From CAZSNT01 sp964607765 (lineage in GTDB: Bacteria; Verrucomicrobiota; Lentisphaeria; Oligosphaerales; JABHEG01): a DNA stretch of 42,257 bases. The stretch lies in NCBI GenBank assembly GCA_964607765.1, contig CAZSNT010000085.1, positions 1 to 42,257 of the forward strand, in the 5' to 3' direction. The notes beneath the pieces were generated by a model. That model had not been told where the DNA came from, did not search any database, and worked only from the letters and a program-made list of their open reading frames with translations. The position numbers and the translations under genes were made by a program. Shown piece after piece: positions 24,613-31,871 of this stretch (the stretch's first letter is position 1; every line of letters starts with the position of its first letter).

Positions 24613-27600
24613 ATGTCAGACTCAATCATCTACAACAAGCTGGTGCGCGACCGGACTCCGGGGATCATCCGGAAGGAAGGCAAGACACCGGCCCTCTCGA
24701 AGTTGACGAAGCCGGACGCGCGGCTGCACGCCCTCAAGCTGAAACTGGTCGAGGAATGCCACGAGTTATTCCGCACGGCAGACGCGGACCAGTTCGTCAA
24801 GGAAGCAGCGGATGTCTTCGAGGTCCTTCAGAGCTTGGCGCGTGAACACGAGATCCCATGGCAGATGGTCGCGGACGCAGCGGTGTCGCGACGTGAACAG
24901 CGTGGCGGCTTCGAGAAGTTCGTGTTTCTTCACAGTGTTTCGGACGGCGACAGGGCCACACTCTCCGGCAATACCCAAGACGCCATCGTCCCTTCCCTCC
25001 TCACTCCCCACTCCAAGGAGAAGCTGGTCGACGTGATCTGCCGGGAGTTGCGGAACTCCTCTTCCTGTCGCATCGCGACAGCCTTTTGCTCGCGCTCGAT
25101 GGTCAACCTGTTGATCCGTGCTTTCCAGTCCTTTGCCGAGTCGGGAGGCAAGCTCGAGTTGCTGACATCCGTGATGAACAACTTCAACAATCCGGATGAT
25201 CTGCTCCACATCCAGGAACATGTGCCAGGCCTGAAGCTCAGGGTGTTCCTACCTGGGACGGGTGACGTGTCCGACAGACTGGCAGGGCGCCCCCCGCCAT
25301 TCCACCTCAAGTGCTTCCTGTTTGAGAAGAGGGATGAGCACCACGCGCTCATCGTCGGCTCCTCCAACCTGACGGGCGCCGGGCTGGCAGGAAACCATGA
25401 GTGGAACTTGTACACGAACTCTGAAGTCAATCTGTGCTTTGCGCGGGCAGAGACACGGACCGTGTTTGAGGAAGCCAAATCGGCTTTCGACACGTACTGG
25501 AAGACGGAGTCAGTGCCGCTCGACCGTGCGTTCATCGAGTCCTACCGACCGCATTGGCAACGGGCCCAGACGCTGCGTCCCACGCCCGGGCGACAGCCGC
25601 AAGCAGAGGAGTCCCGCCTCCCTACGCCTCGCCCGCCGCAGAAGGAGGCCCTCGAAGAGCTTCACCGACGACGATGGCTGGGTGTGGAGAAGACAGCCGT
25701 GATTGCGGCCACCGGCCTGGGCAAGACGCACTTGGCCGCATTCGACTTCAAACGGTCCCCTTGCGACAACGTCCTGTTCGTTGCCCATCGCGAGAGCATC
25801 TTGCGGAAGGCCCAGAAGACGTTTGCCCAAGTCTTGGGCAGAGACGGGTTTGGTACTGTGCTGACGGGGAACAGCAGTTCCGGAGACCGCGCGCAGGCGT
25901 TCCGTGTTAGGAGCAGTGTGTTCGCTACGATACAGACACTCTCACGTCCCGATGTGCTCGACAGACTCTCGCCGTTTCATTTCAATTACGTTGTCTTTGA
26001 TGAATTCCATCACAGCGAAGCCGCGTCCTACCGACGCGTGATGGACCAACTGCAACCGAAGTTCTTCCTGGGGCTTACTGCCACGCCGGAGCGGATGGAC
26101 GGTCGCGATGTTCTCCGGTTCTGCGACTTCAATGTGGCATATGAGGCCCGTTTGCTGGATGCGATCGAGAACGGCTGGCTCGCGCCGTTCCAGTACTACG
26201 CCGTTTTTGACGAGACGGATTACTCACAGCTACGGTGGACAGGCATCGGATACGATGAACAGCAGCTTGAGGAACACCTGAGCCGAGACACGCGCGCGGA
26301 ACTGATCGTCTGCAATCTGCGCAGATATCTTCCTGCTGAGGGCAAACTCAAAGCTCTCGCCTTCTGTTCGTCTAAAGGACATGCCCGGTACATGGATCAG
26401 CAGTTCAGTCGGCACGGGATCACGTCGGTATGTCTTCTCGGCGAAGACAGCATCGACGACAGAGAAGAGGCGATCGGCGCCCTGCAAGACGAGAACGACC
26501 CGCTTCAGGTGATCTGCTCGGTTGACATTCTCAGCGAGGGCGCTGACATCCCGGCCGTTTCCCATGTGCTGATGTTGAGGCCGACCCACTCTCTCACAGT
26601 CTTCTTGCAGCAACTCGGTCGGGGCCTTCGCACGTCGCCCGGCAAGGACTTTCTGGTTGTTCTCGACTTCATTGGGAACTTCCACAATTCCTACGTTGCA
26701 CCGCTTGTGCTGGGCAGGTGCGCCGACTTGCCCAAACACAAGCGACAGCGCCTGCCAACGGGCTTCAGACTCCCGAATCAGTGCACGGTGGTCGCCGACA
26801 GTGAAGTCGAGCGCGTGTGGGATGAGGACATTGAACGTGTCGTGAATCCGGCCACTTGCAGAGAGCGACTGGAGGACGCGTATCAGGAACTGCGGGCATC
26901 GCTTGGAAGTCCGCCATCTTTGATGGACTTCTTCGCCAATCCGGAGGAATGTGATCCACAAGAGTTTGCCAGGGAATTCCCCAACTGGCTGCGTATAAAG
27001 GAGCATATGCAGGATCTAACTCAGGCCGAGGAAGACCTGCTGGACACATCAGGTGAGAGCTTCCTGGAACACGTGGAGAGAGACCTGAAAGCAAACAAGT
27101 CGTACAAAATGGTCGTCCTGCTCGTGCTGCTCCGAACGTCGGCCGCCAGGACGGAATGGACGGTTTCAGAGATTGCCGGCGGCTTCAAGCAGCACTACCT
27201 CGATCATCTCGAGCAGATGTGGGACTATGCGGACCTGGCACGGTCGAGAAATCCCGTTGAGTTCCCCCTCACCAAGGTCGAGACGAAACTCAAGCAAATG
27301 CCGCTCAAGTTCCTTTCCAACCACGAAAGCAAGTTCTTCGTGCTCGACCGTGAGACTGGAACGTTCTCTCTGAAAACGGAAATCCATCCACATTGGCACG
27401 ACAGTGGCTTCCGGCGCATGGTTCTCGACCGGACTCTCTACGCGCTGAAACGGCACTTCTACCGGAAGAAGGTGGATTTGGACGCTTACAAGTTTGACCC
27501 GCGAGACGTGCTTCCCGATCATCGTCCGCCACTGATTGAGCTGCCGTTCTTCCCTAACCTGAAGCTCGCCTGTGGCGCGTTCCGAGAAGGGACGATCGAC

Positions 27601-27978
27601 CAGGCAGGCACAGTTGCCGTAGAGAACGTCCATGGTAACCTGGCTGCCGAGACGCATTTTGTCGTCCAGACGGAAGGAGATTCGATGGATGGCGGAAGAA
27701 CGCCGATCAAGGACCGGGATCATGTTTTGCTTGAGCACAGAACTCCCGAACGCGCCGGCTCACTCAGAGGCGAACGTGCGGTCGCCGTGGAATACCGAGA
27801 TGACTCAGGCAATCTGGCCTACGCCCTCAAGCAGGTAAGAAGGGGCGAAGACGGCCAGTACTGGTTGGCCTCTTGGGCGCCCTGGCTGAAGGATAGGGAC
27901 GTCAGGGCCAACCCGGAGACTATGTTCCCGTTCGCCCGCTTCATTCGGGTCGTGTCGCCAATCCAAGGAGGCCCGTGA
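24613..27978 (+). CDS. MazG-like / PLD nuclease / SF2 helicase / S24-like fusion protein
   Basis: An 1121-residue multidomain protein. Residues 1-105 resemble MazG-type NTP pyrophosphohydrolases, with the metal motif EECHE (47-51) and EAAD (64-67). Residues 125-315 form a phospholipase D-like nuclease with HLK (231-233) and GSSNLTGAG. Residues 340-700 are an SF2 helicase of the COG1061 type: Walker A AATGLGKT (365-372), DEFHH (463-467), TATPER (489-494) and motif VI QQLGRGLR. A helical region (about 740-980) precedes a C-terminal domain resembling S24/LexA peptidases, with TEGDSMDGG (S1024) and ALKQV (K1073). PLD-helicase fusions of this kind are typical defence-island genes. The reading is nucleic-acid sensing and cleavage, with the MazG domain perhaps hydrolysing nucleotides. 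Whether the S24-like dyad is active is unknown. Confidence 0.85.
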   Translation: MSDSIIYNKLVRDRTPGIIRKEGKTPALSKLTKPDARLHALKLKLVEECHELFRTADADQFVKEAADVFEVLQSLAREHEIPWQMVADAAVSRREQRGGFEKFVFLHSVSDGDRATLSGNTQDAIVPSLLTPHSKEKLVDVICRELRNSSSCRIATAFCSRSMVNLLIRAFQSFAESGGKLELLTSVMNNFNNPDDLLHIQEHVPGLKLRVFLPGTGDVSDRLAGRPPPFHLKCFLFEKRDEHHALIVGSSNLTGAGLAGNHEWNLYTNSEVNLCFARAETRTVFEEAKSAFDTYWKTESVPLDRAFIESYRPHWQRAQTLRPTPGRQPQAEESRLPTPRPPQKEALEELHRRRWLGVEKTAVIAATGLGKTHLAAFDFKRSPCDNVLFVAHRESILRKAQKTFAQVLGRDGFGTVLTGNSSSGDRAQAFRVRSSVFATIQTLSRPDVLDRLSPFHFNYVVFDEFHHSEAASYRRVMDQLQPKFFLGLTATPERMDGRDVLRFCDFNVAYEARLLDAIENGWLAPFQYYAVFDETDYSQLRWTGIGYDEQQLEEHLSRDTRAELIVCNLRRYLPAEGKLKALAFCSSKGHARYMDQQFSRHGITSVCLLGEDSIDDREEAIGALQDENDPLQVICSVDILSEGADIPAVSHVLMLRPTHSLTVFLQQLGRGLRTSPGKDFLVVLDFIGNFHNSYVAPLVLGRCADLPKHKRQRLPTGFRLPNQCTVVADSEVERVWDEDIERVVNPATCRERLEDAYQELRASLGSPPSLMDFFANPEECDPQEFAREFPNWLRIKEHMQDLTQAEEDLLDTSGESFLEHVERDLKANKSYKMVVLLVLLRTSAARTEWTVSEIAGGFKQHYLDHLEQMWDYADLARSRNPVEFPLTKVETKLKQMPLKFLSNHESKFFVLDRETGTFSLKTEIHPHWHDSGFRRMVLDRTLYALKRHFYRKKVDLDAYKFDPRDVLPDHRPPLIELPFFPNLKLACGAFREGTIDQAGTVAVENVHGNLAAETHFVVQTEGDSMDGGRTPIKDRDHVLLEHRTPERAGSLRGERAVAVEYRDDSGNLAYALKQVRRGEDGQYWLASWAPWLKDRDVRANPETMFPFARFIRVVSPIQGGP

Positions 27979-28187
27979 CATTGCCTGCTTTGGACATGAC
28001 TACGCCTCCCGGCCCCCGCAGACTTCGTCTTCGGCTCTGCGCCAACTCCCGGATGCGTGCCGCCGGTCGGCTTTGCTGACCGTGCCCCCACGGGAGTCTG
28101 GACGGCAGGTGGGGCCTGCCACAACAGCAACCGTGCTCACACGGAAGCGCTTGCCGGAGGACTGCCCTGCTCAGGGCTCGGACACGG

Positions 28188-28245
28188 TTGACGCCATCGA
28201 CCCGCGGAGTAAATTCCCGTTTCCATCGGGAACTCAAGGAGGAGG
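28188..28245 (+). promoter_or_regulatory. Promoter, hairpin/operator and RBS of the wHTH-nuclease gene
   Basis: TTGACG (28188-28193) and TAAATT (28210-28215) are 16 bp apart. A perfect 6-bp inverted repeat TTCCCG/CGGGAA (28214-28219 and 28227-28232) covers the expected transcription start, and a strong AAGGAGGAGG (28236-28245) lies nine bases before the ATG. The rest of the 276-bp gap after the helicase gene shows nothing recognisable. Confidence 0.45.
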
Positions 28246-28254
28246 CATTGCACT

Positions 28255-29160
28255 ATGTCGAAGAAGATCTCGACGTCTGCGCTCGGTAAACGGCACAACC
28301 GGCGCACAAGCGAGGTGGTCGAGAGGCTCATGACGGATGGGCTGATCGAGAAGAGCGGCAAGCCGTGGCAGCTTACGCAAGTTGGGAAGCGGCACGGTGG
28401 CGAGTACCGCGAGTCACGGCAGTATGGGAAATACATCGTCTGGCCTGAAGACCTTTTCTCTAATCCACCCGACCCGCCGCCGCAGAAGACGATGCTGAGC
28501 TCGACCAAACTCGGGCAACGGTTCGGCCTCCAGCCCAAGCGAGTTAACAAACTACTTGCCGAGCTCGGTTGGATCACCAGGGGGGTCAAGGGCTGGCAGA
28601 CAACAGAGGCCGGAAAGAAGCTTGGTGGTTACGAGAAACAGCACCATAAGACCGGCGTTCCCTACGTGCTCTGGCCGGAGTCAATTGCCAGCAACCCGAT
28701 TCTGATCGGCAACGTCAACGACGCAAAGGGCGTCCAGGCAAGTAACGATGAACACCAGGCGAAGGGCGGGAGCTCCGGCTCCAAAGAAGCCAAAGAAGCG
28801 GCGGCGTTTCGCGAGAAGTTCGATGCCAAGTACCGAGCCATGGATGGACACTTTGTCCGCTCACGCGGCGAGTTGGCTGTCGATAATTGGCTTTACGTGA
28901 CGGGGATAGTACACGCCTACGAACGCAAGCTGCCTATTGAAGAAGAGGTCTACAGCGACTTCTACCTGCCCGGCGGCAAGGTCTACGTGGAGTACTGGGG
29001 CATGGAAGATGATGCGAAGTACGCGGCGCGAAAAGCAAAGAAGCTCGCGATCTACGAGAAACACGGATACAGCCTCGTGGAGCTCAACGACGAGGACATC
29101 TGCAGCCTTGATGACGTGATGCCGCGGAAGCTGCTCAAATTCGGGATCAGCGCGGACTGA
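28255..29160 (+). CDS. Duplicated-wHTH protein with PD-(D/E)XK-like nuclease domain
   Basis: A 301-residue protein with two tandem copies of one domain of about 65 residues (5-71 and 80-148). Both copies share the pattern S-x-x-x-LG-x-R, a helical L-x-x-x-GWI-like turn, W-Q-x-T-x-x-GK-x-x-GG and Y-V/I-x-WPE-x-x-x-SNP, so they form a winged-helix-like duplication. After a Gly/Ser/Lys linker (150-185) comes a compact restriction-nuclease-like domain: SRGEL with E206, SDFYLPGGKVYVEYWG with D235 and E246, and lysines at 258-263. Residues 264-281 read LAIYEKHGYSLVELNDED, as in nucleases related to Vsr and DUF559. The protein probably binds DNA and cuts it. It lies between the helicase and NERD genes on the same strand. 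The nuclease fold is inferred from motif order only. Confidence 0.7.
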   Translation: MSKKISTSALGKRHNRRTSEVVERLMTDGLIEKSGKPWQLTQVGKRHGGEYRESRQYGKYIVWPEDLFSNPPDPPPQKTMLSSTKLGQRFGLQPKRVNKLLAELGWITRGVKGWQTTEAGKKLGGYEKQHHKTGVPYVLWPESIASNPILIGNVNDAKGVQASNDEHQAKGGSSGSKEAKEAAAFREKFDAKYRAMDGHFVRSRGELAVDNWLYVTGIVHAYERKLPIEEEVYSDFYLPGGKVYVEYWGMEDDAKYAARKAKKLAIYEKHGYSLVELNDEDICSLDDVMPRKLLKFGISAD

Positions 29161-29212
29161 GGGCTGACCGCTGCCGGCCCGACCCCTTGCCAGCTTGCAC
29201 GCCAAAACCAAC

Positions 29213-29965
29213 ATGAGCCCCCTGCCAATGTACGAGGAGTTCTCCGCGACACTGATGCAAGCACTCGTCCAAGTTTGGGTGCCGGGTCTGCTTCTGTTTG
29301 CATTCCTCGGACTACTCACGGCCCTGACGGTCATCCTGCACCTCCCGTCGGCGAAGGGATGGCTTGGAGAGGCGCTCATGCGCCTTGGCTTCAAGCTCTT
29401 CCTGCCGGCCGAGAAGTACCGAGTCATCAACAACGTGACCATCCCGGACGGCCGAGGCGGGACGACACAGATCGACCACGTGGTTGTGTCCGAACACGGC
29501 GTTTTCGTGGTCGAGACCAAACACTACAAAGGCTGGATCTTTGGTGGCGAGCATGATCGGCACTGGACACAGAAGATCCACGCAAACCACAGCCAGAAGT
29601 TCCAAAACCCGCTGCGCCAGAACTACAAGCACACCGAGTCTCTGCGCGCGTTGCTTGGCCTGGACAAAGACCAGATCAAGTCTGTAGTGGTGTTCACGGG
29701 CGACTGCACGCTCAAAACGCGTGACAAGCTGCCGTCGCACGTCACGTATCCCGGAGGGTGTGTGCGCGTCATCAAGAGCCATGCGGACGTGCTGTTCGAT
29801 GGCAAAGCCGTAACGGCGATTGAGGCGGCGATCCGAGAGAATCAACTGACACCGGGCCGGAAGACCGCCCGAGAGCACACGGCGTACGTCAGAAGCCTGC
29901 ATGAACCCCAACGGGGGCCTCGCGTCGAGGGCCGTTCCCACCCCCCGCAGGCGACCTCCAACTGA
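29213..29965 (+). CDS. NERD-domain nuclease with membrane anchor
   Basis: A 250-residue protein. A hydrophobic segment near residues 20-44 (VWVPGLLLFAFLGLLTALTV) anchors it in the membrane. The NERD domain (about 48-170) contains GWLGEALM, GTTQIDHVVVSEHGVFVVETK with D88, E101 and K103 in the PD-(D/E)XK arrangement, then YKGWIFGG and FQNPLRQNYKH, all family hallmarks. NERD proteins are predicted nucleases common in defence islands. The ATG at 29213 is preferred over an upstream TTG at 29195; the ATG at 29228 is also possible. It follows the wHTH-nuclease gene by 52 bp and closes the plus-strand run that starts with the methyltransferase gene. Confidence 0.88.
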   Translation: MSPLPMYEEFSATLMQALVQVWVPGLLLFAFLGLLTALTVILHLPSAKGWLGEALMRLGFKLFLPAEKYRVINNVTIPDGRGGTTQIDHVVVSEHGVFVVETKHYKGWIFGGEHDRHWTQKIHANHSQKFQNPLRQNYKHTESLRALLGLDKDQIKSVVVFTGDCTLKTRDKLPSHVTYPGGCVRVIKSHADVLFDGKAVTAIEAAIRENQLTPGRKTAREHTAYVRSLHEPQRGPRVEGRSHPPQATSN

Positions 29966-29975
29966 GGAAAGAGCC

Positions 29976-30077
29976 ATGCGCCAACCTGTCACCATCATCG
30001 GCATTGACTGCGCCGTGCAGGCGCCGGACGTCGGGCTTGCGCGTGGCGAGTTGCGGGCGGCAACACAACGTAAGTAG
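29976..30077 (+). pseudogene. 5' fragment of a DUF429 gene
   Basis: The first 25 codons (29976-30052) closely match the start of the intact DUF429 gene at 31872, with IIGIDCAVQAP identical, and then diverge abruptly; a stop follows at 30075-30077 after 33 codons. The promoter-side sequence is not shared. This is a truncated second copy, presumably left by a deletion or recombination. Confidence 0.75.
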
Positions 30078-30091
30078 CGGTCTCAGACCGC
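30077..30091 (-). terminator. Possible terminator hairpin after the UPF0270 gene
   Basis: A perfect stem GCGGTC-TCA-GACCGC lies directly after the minus-strand stop at 30093. There is no U-rich tract, so intrinsic termination would be weak. Confidence 0.3.
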
Positions 30092-30092
30092 C

Positions 30093-30305
30093 TCAATCGC
30101 GTTCAGCAATCGTGGTTGCCGGCACAATGTTGCAGGCGGCGGTGTCGACGTCGTAGGTGATGACAGCCTTGCCCTCCCGCAGTTGCCGCATCACCTGTTC
30201 GACTTTCTTGTCGGTGTGGGTCAGTTCCGTGCCGTCACGGCTGACAAACTCCTCGACAACGCCGCGAAGCGCCTCAGGACTGAGCTGGTCGTGGGGGATT
30301 TGCAT
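30093..30305 (-). CDS. yheU: UPF0270 / YheU-family small protein
   Basis: A 70-residue protein matching the UPF0270 pattern: it opens MQIPHDQLSPEALRGVVEEF, continues SRDGTELTHTDKKVEQVMRQ and ends EGKAVITYDVDTAACNIVP. Residues shared with E. coli YheU include the MxIP start, the L-x-P-E-x-L helix, REGT-like RDGT, the RQL-x-x-G-x-A core and the NI-x-P end. The ATG at 30305 gives the normal family length and has GGAG upstream; the frame is open a little further upstream. The molecular function of this family is not established. It is the only minus-strand gene in this stretch and lies between broken genes, which suggests a recent rearrangement. Confidence 0.82.
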   Translation of the reverse strand: MQIPHDQLSPEALRGVVEEFVSRDGTELTHTDKKVEQVMRQLREGKAVITYDVDTAACNIVPATTIAERD

Positions 30306-30398
30306 GGGGCTCTCCGGATGCAGATGGCTAATGGGCTGTGTCACGACCATATTGCTTCAGAGCCGCGGCGCAAGCGCCGAGAACGCTGGCGGGGATAG

Positions 30399-30851
30399 CC
30401 GGGATCGCTGACGTCCACGACGCTCTGGTACTTTGGCACTAACCACGAGGATGGGCTGCTTCTCATGGCGGACAACATGAACAGGCGGTGGGATGAGTTC
30501 AGAAGCTTGCAGCGCAACGGCCAAAGCCCTCTCTTTGAGCTTGATTTCCCTGACCCAAGGAAGCTCGGGGAGTGCTTCCGGATCCGAGACGGGATACTCG
30601 AACTGTTATCCGACGAGGCAACAGAGCTTAAGGTGCTCCTCATCTGCCTTGTTGAGCACTACGGCATCTGCTTCTCCCTTCGGCAGTATGTTGACACCCT
30701 CAAGAACCTGGAGAGAGACAGAGCCATCAACGTACGTCGCGAACCGAAACTGACGCAGACGGGAAGAAGCCGGCAAGGCTGGGACCCCGATTCAAGAGAC
30801 TACAAGGTCTACATATCAAAGGCGGGACGATGGCAGCAGACTCTTCTATAG
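30399..30851 (+). pseudogene. tcmP: C-terminal remnant of a three-Cys-motif partner (TcmP-like) gene
   Basis: An open frame runs from a stop at 30396-30398 to 30851, but the only ATGs are at 30465 and 30477, inside what reads as the middle of a protein (LWYFGTNHEDGLLLMADNMN, 30423 onward). The following 128 residues have a winged-helix-like part (LLICLVEHYGICFSLRQYVD) and end DPDSRDYKVYISKAG. The position, overlapping the start of a DUF5131 gene by 22 bp, is that of tcmP, the usual partner of DUF5131, and the residues look like its C-terminal third. The N-terminal methyltransferase-like part is missing. It may still be translated from 30465 as a short protein. The TcmP identity is inference from context and residue pattern. 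Confidence 0.5.
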
Positions 30852-31555
30852 AATGGACCGAGTCCACTTGGAATCCGGTCACGGGGTGCACGAAAGTCAG
30901 TGCGGGATGTGCCAATTGCTATGCCGAGCGCATGGCGAAACGCCTCCATGCCATGGGGCAGGCGAACTATGTCAATGGCTTCCGGGTCACCTGCCATCCG
31001 CATGTGCTATCACTCCCCCTGAGATGGAAGAAGCCCCAGCGCATCTTTGTCAACTCAATGAGCGATCTGTTCCACGAAGACGTCCCCGAGAGTTTCATCC
31101 GGGAGGTCTTTGACGTCATGGCACGTGCGAGTTGGCACCAATTCCAGATCCTGACGAAGCGTGCAGCGCGCTTGGCCAACCTGGGGCCGGAGCTGGCTTG
31201 GCCAAGCAACGTGTGGATGGGCGTCACGGTAGAGAACGCCGCGTGCACGTCCAGGATTGCGCAGCTACGGAGCGTGCCTGCCGCGGTTCGTTTCCTCTCC
31301 ATGGAGCCGTTGCTCAACAATCCAGGTGACCTAGATCTGGCAGGCATCGACTGGGTAATCGTGGGGGGAGAGTCGGGGCCAGGCGCCAGGCCCATGGACA
31401 AACAGTGGGTCATTGACGTGAAGCGCCAATGCCAGGCCGCGGGCGTGCCGTTCTTCTTCAAGCAGTGGGGGGGCGTGCGCAAGAAGCGCAACGGCCGCAC
31501 GCTTGAGGGCTGCACTTGGGATGAGATGCCAACGGCAACACGAATCCCGGCGTGA
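30830..31555 (+). CDS. DUF5131 (phage Gp37/Gp68-like) three-cysteine protein
   Basis: A 241-residue member of the phage Gp37/Gp68 family. It opens with the hallmark IEWTESTWNPVTGC followed by TKVSAGCANCYAE, whose three cysteines (C20, C27 and C30) form the three-Cys motif, resembling a radical-SAM-like cluster. Other family segments are NSMSDLFHEDVP, FQILTKRAARL, NVWMGVTVEN, RFLSMEPLL, WVIVGGESGPGARP and the C-terminal FFFKQWGG. AAAGGCGGGACG precedes the ATG. The gene is complete, whereas its expected partner upstream is truncated. The family occurs in phages and mobile islands, and its biochemical role is not settled. Confidence 0.9.
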   Translation: MAADSSIEWTESTWNPVTGCTKVSAGCANCYAERMAKRLHAMGQANYVNGFRVTCHPHVLSLPLRWKKPQRIFVNSMSDLFHEDVPESFIREVFDVMARASWHQFQILTKRAARLANLGPELAWPSNVWMGVTVENAACTSRIAQLRSVPAAVRFLSMEPLLNNPGDLDLAGIDWVIVGGESGPGARPMDKQWVIDVKRQCQAAGVPFFFKQWGGVRKKRNGRTLEGCTWDEMPTATRIPA

Positions 31556-31871
31556 GTTTGCCTTGGCGCAAGCTGCGAAGTCTGATGGGGGACTTGGACG
31601 CGGCACGGCACCCCCGTCTCGGGTAAGGGTGCACGAACAGGCACAGTGACAGCAGGTCGCCTGCATTCACACACGCGTGAGCGTGTCGGCTACCGCGTTG
31701 CGGAAGGGCTGGACGCGACGTGTCCGGCCGTTCCGTAACGCCGATAACGAGGGGTCCGGGGAGTCTGTGACGCCCCGGCCGTGTCACGGCGTAGCCGAAG
31801 GCGGAGACGGATGGGGTGTCGGGGCAGAGCCCTGACGTGCCGGGAGCATCCCAAACACGGAGGAGACGGCA
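31556..31871. other. Intergenic stretch of 316 bp
   Basis: Holds two small stem-loops, GCAGG-TCG-CCTGC (31652-31664) and ACACGC-GTGA-GCGTGT (31671-31686). The remainder is GC-rich without a convincing promoter. GGAGGAG lies just upstream of the DUF429 start. No gene was seen. Confidence 0.5.

Noticed and set aside
23160..24629. Minus-strand open frame of 489 codons
   Set aside because: Runs antisense through a MITE, a hypothetical gene and the methyltransferase, which no real gene would do.
31652..31686. Intrinsic terminator after the DUF5131 gene
   Set aside because: Two short stem-loops but no following T-tract, and they lie about 100 bases after the stop.
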